DNA from: Acidobacteria bacterium UBA2994
Lineage (GTDB): Bacteria > Acidobacteriota > Vicinamibacteria > Vicinamibacterales > UBA8438
DNA length: 17,309 bases
NCBI GenBank assembly: GCA_002346545.1
Contig: DEAA01000025.1
Coordinates: forward strand, 1 to 17,309
Direction of reading: 5' to 3'
A program made the position numbers and the translations under genes. Within the stretch, counting starts at the first letter, position 1, and every line of letters starts with the position of its first letter. Shown here piece by piece: positions 14,573 through 17,309 of this stretch. Under the pieces are notes generated by a model, which saw nothing but the letters and a program-made list of their open reading frames with translations, had not been told where the DNA came from and made no database searches.

Positions 14573-14905
14573 CGTGTTCTTCCTTCTCGTGTGCCGGCCG
14601 CGTGAGCGGCCGAGGATGTGCGGCCTCCGAGTGAGACCGCGACGGGTGTGGTGGGTGGTCGTGGGTCGTCGCGTGGGGGGCGCAGCGGATGCGGCGACGG
14701 CAGCGCGGGCGAGAGGCTCGCTGGGGTAACATCCGAGGTCGTCGCCCCGGGCGTTCTGCGCTTCGTATCGCCCGCCGGACGACGAGGCGACGAAGCCGGC
14801 GTACTCGCCGGACTGCGTGGCGACGTGGACGTCGTCATCGGCTTGCGCCCAAGACAGGACGGGTGTGGACAGAGGGGCCGCGAGCGCGGCAGAAGAAGAG
14901 GACAA
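14573..14905 (-). CDS. Possible small protein gene running in frame into cspA
   Basis: An open stretch of 111 codons directly ahead of cspA, in the same frame and with no stop between. Its first two thirds look genuinely coding: codons end mostly in G or C and the protein reads [20 protein letters not shown], then [31 protein letters not shown] and ARAAV, a compact pattern like small actinobacterial proteins of about 80 residues. The last 35 codons are arginine, threonine and proline rich and look non-coding. The only start visible is a TTG at 14905 with a weak GAAAG upstream. It may be a small gene that lost its stop, an N-terminal extension of the cold-shock protein, or chance. Confidence 0.3.
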
Positions 14906-15084
14906 GAGAGCTTTCGACGAGTGCGACGGCCAGGGATTCGGGGAATCCGCGGAGAGAACGTCAACCTGCGCTGGTGCGTCGGTGGCGTCGCGAGAACAAG
15001 ATGAGTGGCCCGATGGGGCTGTTCAGTCTATCAGTTCGATGGCCGTTGGCAGCACGGTCAGCTCGCCCGGTGCAATGATCGCCG
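14906..15084. other. Spacer between pabAB and cspA region
   Basis: No gene seen. On the - strand, TAGACT at 15030-15025 could be a -10 element reading toward cspA, and TTGACG lies further on at 14967-14962; neither has a good partner. A long untranslated leader, as on many cold-shock genes, would fit the distance but is not demonstrated. Confidence 0.25.
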
Positions 15085-17124
15085 TCAATTACGCGCTGGC
15101 GGCAGCGAGTCGGGTCCGCGCACCCCGCTATGACGATCGGGAGTGACCTCACGCAGGGGGCGGTCGACGACCGAGCGCGCTTTGCCCAGCGCCTCGGTGA
15201 ACTCCGCCTCCGCGGTGGAGCCGATGATGATGCCCCCGCCCACGTCGAGGCGATAGTGGCCGTCTGAACCCCAGAGAGTGCGGATGATGACCGAGAAATC
15301 GGCCTGCCGGGCGTCGAACCAGCCGATCGCGCCGGCGTAGAGGTGCCGGTCCTCGCGCTCGACCTCGCGGATCAGCTCCATCGTGCGCCGCTTCGGCGCC
15401 CCGGTCATGGAGCCGGCGGGGAAGACGGCCCGAAGCGCGTCGACCGGGGTCGTTCCCTCCTGCAGGGAGCCTTCGACGACCGTGACGAGCTGATGCACAC
15501 CGCGGTAGGACTCCACGCCCATGAGCTGGGTGACGGCGACCGATCCGCGTCGGCACACCCGGCCGAGGTCGTTGCGGACGAGGTCGGTGATCATCAGGTT
15601 CTCGCGGCGGAACTTCTCATCCGTGGCCAGGCGCCACCGGGCCAGGGCGTCGCGCTCGGGATCCGCGTCGCGGGGGAGCGTGCCCTTGATGGGGCGCACC
15701 TCCGCACGCCCGTCGGCTCCCACGCGCAGCATCCGCTCCGGGGATGCCGACAGCACGACGTGCTCGTCGTGCCGCAGGTACGCCGCATAGGGCGCGGGGC
15801 TGCGCGCGCGCAGCGCGAGGTAGTGATCCAGCGGGTCTCCCGGGATCGTGTAGCGCAGAGGGAACGTGAGCACGGCCTCATACGTGTCGCCCGCCCGGAG
15901 GGCTTCGTCGAGGCGGTCGAACGCCCGCACGTACGCAGCCCACGGCGAGTCGGTCTCCGCGACGATGGGCCCGAGTTCGGTTTCGGGATGCGGGGCGTCC
16001 GCAGCCGCATCCAGCAGCGCCCGCACGCCGTCCGACCGTGCCACCGAGCTCGCGCCGTAACGGACCGTGCGCTCGAGGTGATCGAAGACCACGACGCGAT
16101 CGACGCGCAGGAAGAAGCCGTCTGTCGGTGAACCCACCTCCGTCGATTCGAGGATCTCCTGGGTGTCGTAGCCGGCGGCGCCGACCCAGGATCCCATCGA
16201 GGGGATGCCGGAATCCTCGCCGTGACTGTCCGCGCCGAGCTCGCGCAGGCGGCCGAGGAAGTCGCGTCGAGGGACGGCTCGGGCGCCTGGTGTCTCATGT
16301 TCGGGTCCACCGACGACGACGCTCGTGTCGTCGTCGTCGAGGTAGCCCATGACGGAGTAGCGCCCTGACCAGTCGCGGCGATCGGCACTGTCGAGCCAGA
16401 AGGCGCGCCGGCGCCCGCGGAGCATCACGGGCGCAAGGTCGACCGGCTCGACCCACCGGGGATACCGCACCAGGGATTCCGGCTCGGTTGCGCTCGGGGG
16501 GCCCGGCGCCGCGCGAGGGGCCTCGGCGCCGTCGGGTGGTACGCCGGCTCGCGCGAGGAAGTTCGCGATCATCCGTGCGCCGTCCTCGGTGAGGACCGAT
16601 TCGGGGTGGAACTGCATGCCCACATGGGGGAGTTCCCGGTGCTCGACGGCCATGACGAGCCCGTCGGGTGTGCGCGCGGTCACACGGAGCATCCCCGGCA
16701 CGTCGCGGGAGGCGAGCGAGTGGTAGCGCACGACGTGCACGTCGTCGTGAACGCCGCGGAAGAGGCCCGTCCCGTCGTGTTCGAGACGGCTGAGCACGCC
16801 GTGGGCCGGTTCGACCCGCTCGACGCTGCCGCCGTGCGCCGCGACGAGACCCTGATGGCCGAGGCATACGCCGAGGATCGCGCGCTCCCGCCGTCGGAAG
16901 AGGGCCAGGCATCGTCCGAAGTGGGGCTCCGTCAACGGGTGCCCGGGGCCGGGGGAGACGATGATGGCCGCGTATGCGGACTCGTCGTCGACGTCGAAGT
17001 CGTCGATGGCGACGACGTCGGGTCGCATCCCCGTCAGGCGGTCGACGAGCTGAACGAGATTGAACGTGTAGGAGTCGTGGTTGTCGACGATGAGGACGGG
17101 CGCACGGCCGTCGTCGCCGGTCAT
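15085..17124 (-). CDS. pabAB: Aminodeoxychorismate synthase, fused PabA-PabB
   Basis: A 679-residue fusion making 4-amino-4-deoxychorismate from chorismate and glutamine for p-aminobenzoate and folate. Residues about 8-194 are the class I glutamine amidotransferase, with SPGPG (57-61), nucleophile Cys87 in GVCLGHQG, and His173/Glu175 in QFHPES. A proline/alanine-rich linker (about 195-215) leads to the chorismate-binding domain with LDSAD near its start, ASPERML, PIKGTLPRD (478-486), ITDLVRNDLGRV, TGAPKRRTMELI and DVGGGIIIGS. Lysine 480 in PIKGT is the PabB hallmark; anthranilate synthases have PIAGT, so tryptophan synthesis is less likely. The start overlaps the oxidoreductase stop as ATGA. 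No pabC lyase is seen downstream. Confidence 0.95.
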   Translation of the reverse strand: MTGDDGRAPVLIVDNHDSYTFNLVQLVDRLTGMRPDVVAIDDFDVDDESAYAAIIVSPGPGHPLTEPHFGRCLALFRRRERAILGVCLGHQGLVAAHGGSVERVEPAHGVLSRLEHDGTGLFRGVHDDVHVVRYHSLASRDVPGMLRVTARTPDGLVMAVEHRELPHVGMQFHPESVLTEDGARMIANFLARAGVPPDGAEAPRAAPGPPSATEPESLVRYPRWVEPVDLAPVMLRGRRRAFWLDSADRRDWSGRYSVMGYLDDDDTSVVVGGPEHETPGARAVPRRDFLGRLRELGADSHGEDSGIPSMGSWVGAAGYDTQEILESTEVGSPTDGFFLRVDRVVVFDHLERTVRYGASSVARSDGVRALLDAAADAPHPETELGPIVAETDSPWAAYVRAFDRLDEALRAGDTYEAVLTFPLRYTIPGDPLDHYLALRARSPAPYAAYLRHDEHVVLSASPERMLRVGADGRAEVRPIKGTLPRDADPERDALARWRLATDEKFRRENLMITDLVRNDLGRVCRRGSVAVTQLMGVESYRGVHQLVTVVEGSLQEGTTPVDALRAVFPAGSMTGAPKRRTMELIREVEREDRHLYAGAIGWFDARQADFSVIIRTLWGSDGHYRLDVGGGIIIGSTAEAEFTEALGKARSVVDRPLREVTPDRHSGVRGPDSLPPARN

Positions 17125-17309
17125 GAGGACGGCGTCGGTGAACTCGCCTGATCCCGAGCCTCGAGGCGGACGACCACCGACTTGGAGGTCGGCGTGTTGC
17201 TCACGTCGGCGACGGACTCGAGGGGAACCAGCACATTCGTCTCAGGATAGTAGGCCGCGGCGTTCCGCCGCGGCGTGGCGTAGGGGACGATGCGGAACGC
17301 CTCTGCGAG
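17121..17309 (-). CDS. Molybdopterin oxidoreductase, YdeP/FdhF-like, C-terminal end
   Basis: Sixty-two residues and a stop are inside the window; the rest of the gene lies beyond base 17309. The frame reads FRIVPYATPRRNAAAYYPET, then NVLVPLESVADVSNTPTSKS and VVVRLE, matching the C-terminal molybdopterin-dinucleotide-binding domain of FdhF/YdeP-family oxidoreductases (formate dehydrogenase alpha subunit-like). The protein would be cytoplasmic and carry a Mo-bis-MGD cofactor; its physiological substrate is uncertain in this family. Its TGA overlaps the pabAB ATG by four bases, so the two are co-transcribed and translationally coupled. Confidence 0.88.
   Translation of the reverse strand, partial: LAEAFRIVPYATPRRNAAAYYPETNVLVPLESVADVSNTPTSKSVVVRLEARDQASSPTPSS

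Noticed and set aside
15085..17124. Anthranilate synthase (TrpEG fusion) as an alternative for the fused enzyme
   Set aside because: The PIKGT motif with lysine, not PIAGT, marks the PabB branch.

Overview
High-GC DNA with strong G/C bias at third codon positions, ATGA start/stop overlaps, apparent leaderless starts and a fused PabA-PabB enzyme points to an actinobacterium, most likely of the Microbacteriaceae (Microbacterium-like). The taxonomic call is inference from composition and gene style; no rRNA or tRNA is present.

Bases 34-7820 (+ strand) form a compact catabolic operon. It has an XRE-HTH/cupin regulator, a complete NMT1/SsuABC-type ABC importer (ATPase, permease, lipoprotein binding protein), a mandelate-racemase-type enolase superfamily enzyme, an NAD-dependent extended SDR, a malate synthase G, and then only the first ~30 codons of an amidohydrolase. 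The likely logic is import of a small organic substrate, conversion by the enolase-superfamily enzyme and SDR, release of glyoxylate, and condensation of glyoxylate with acetyl-CoA to malate. The substrate is not identifiable from sequence.

Bases 7704-8304 are debris: the cut-off amidohydrolase, the C-terminal part of a small membrane protein on the other strand, and a non-coding stretch with a 10-bp direct repeat and a 12-bp palindrome. Bases 8305-12030 hold an intact module: a MacB/LolD-like ATPase plus FtsX-type permease (- strand), divergent from a NarL-type histidine kinase and response regulator (+ strand). The two divergent transcription units carry an identical 12-bp sequence in inverted orientation, ATG-CCT-CAC-TCC, which is also the start of the kinase gene. 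Bases 12031-12477 are a second debris zone, with the N-terminus of a DUF3800-like gene fused tail to tail with a fragment resembling the C-terminus of an IS481-type transposase.

Bases 12478-17309 look like core chromosome: a DUF808/YedI membrane protein (+), then on the - strand a fatty-acid desaturase pseudogene (start codon apparently lost, a -1 frameshift, and an internal deletion removing the central HxxHH box), a cold-shock protein with an in-frame open stretch upstream, a fused aminodeoxychorismate synthase PabAB, and the C-terminus of a YdeP/FdhF-type molybdopterin oxidoreductase that overlaps pabAB by four bases.

No CRISPR, tRNA, rRNA or complete mobile element was seen. The most interesting points are the unassigned glyoxylate-linked catabolic operon with its broken last gene, the two debris zones bracketing the ABC/two-component module, the mirrored 12-mer in the divergent promoter region, and the multiply broken desaturase.
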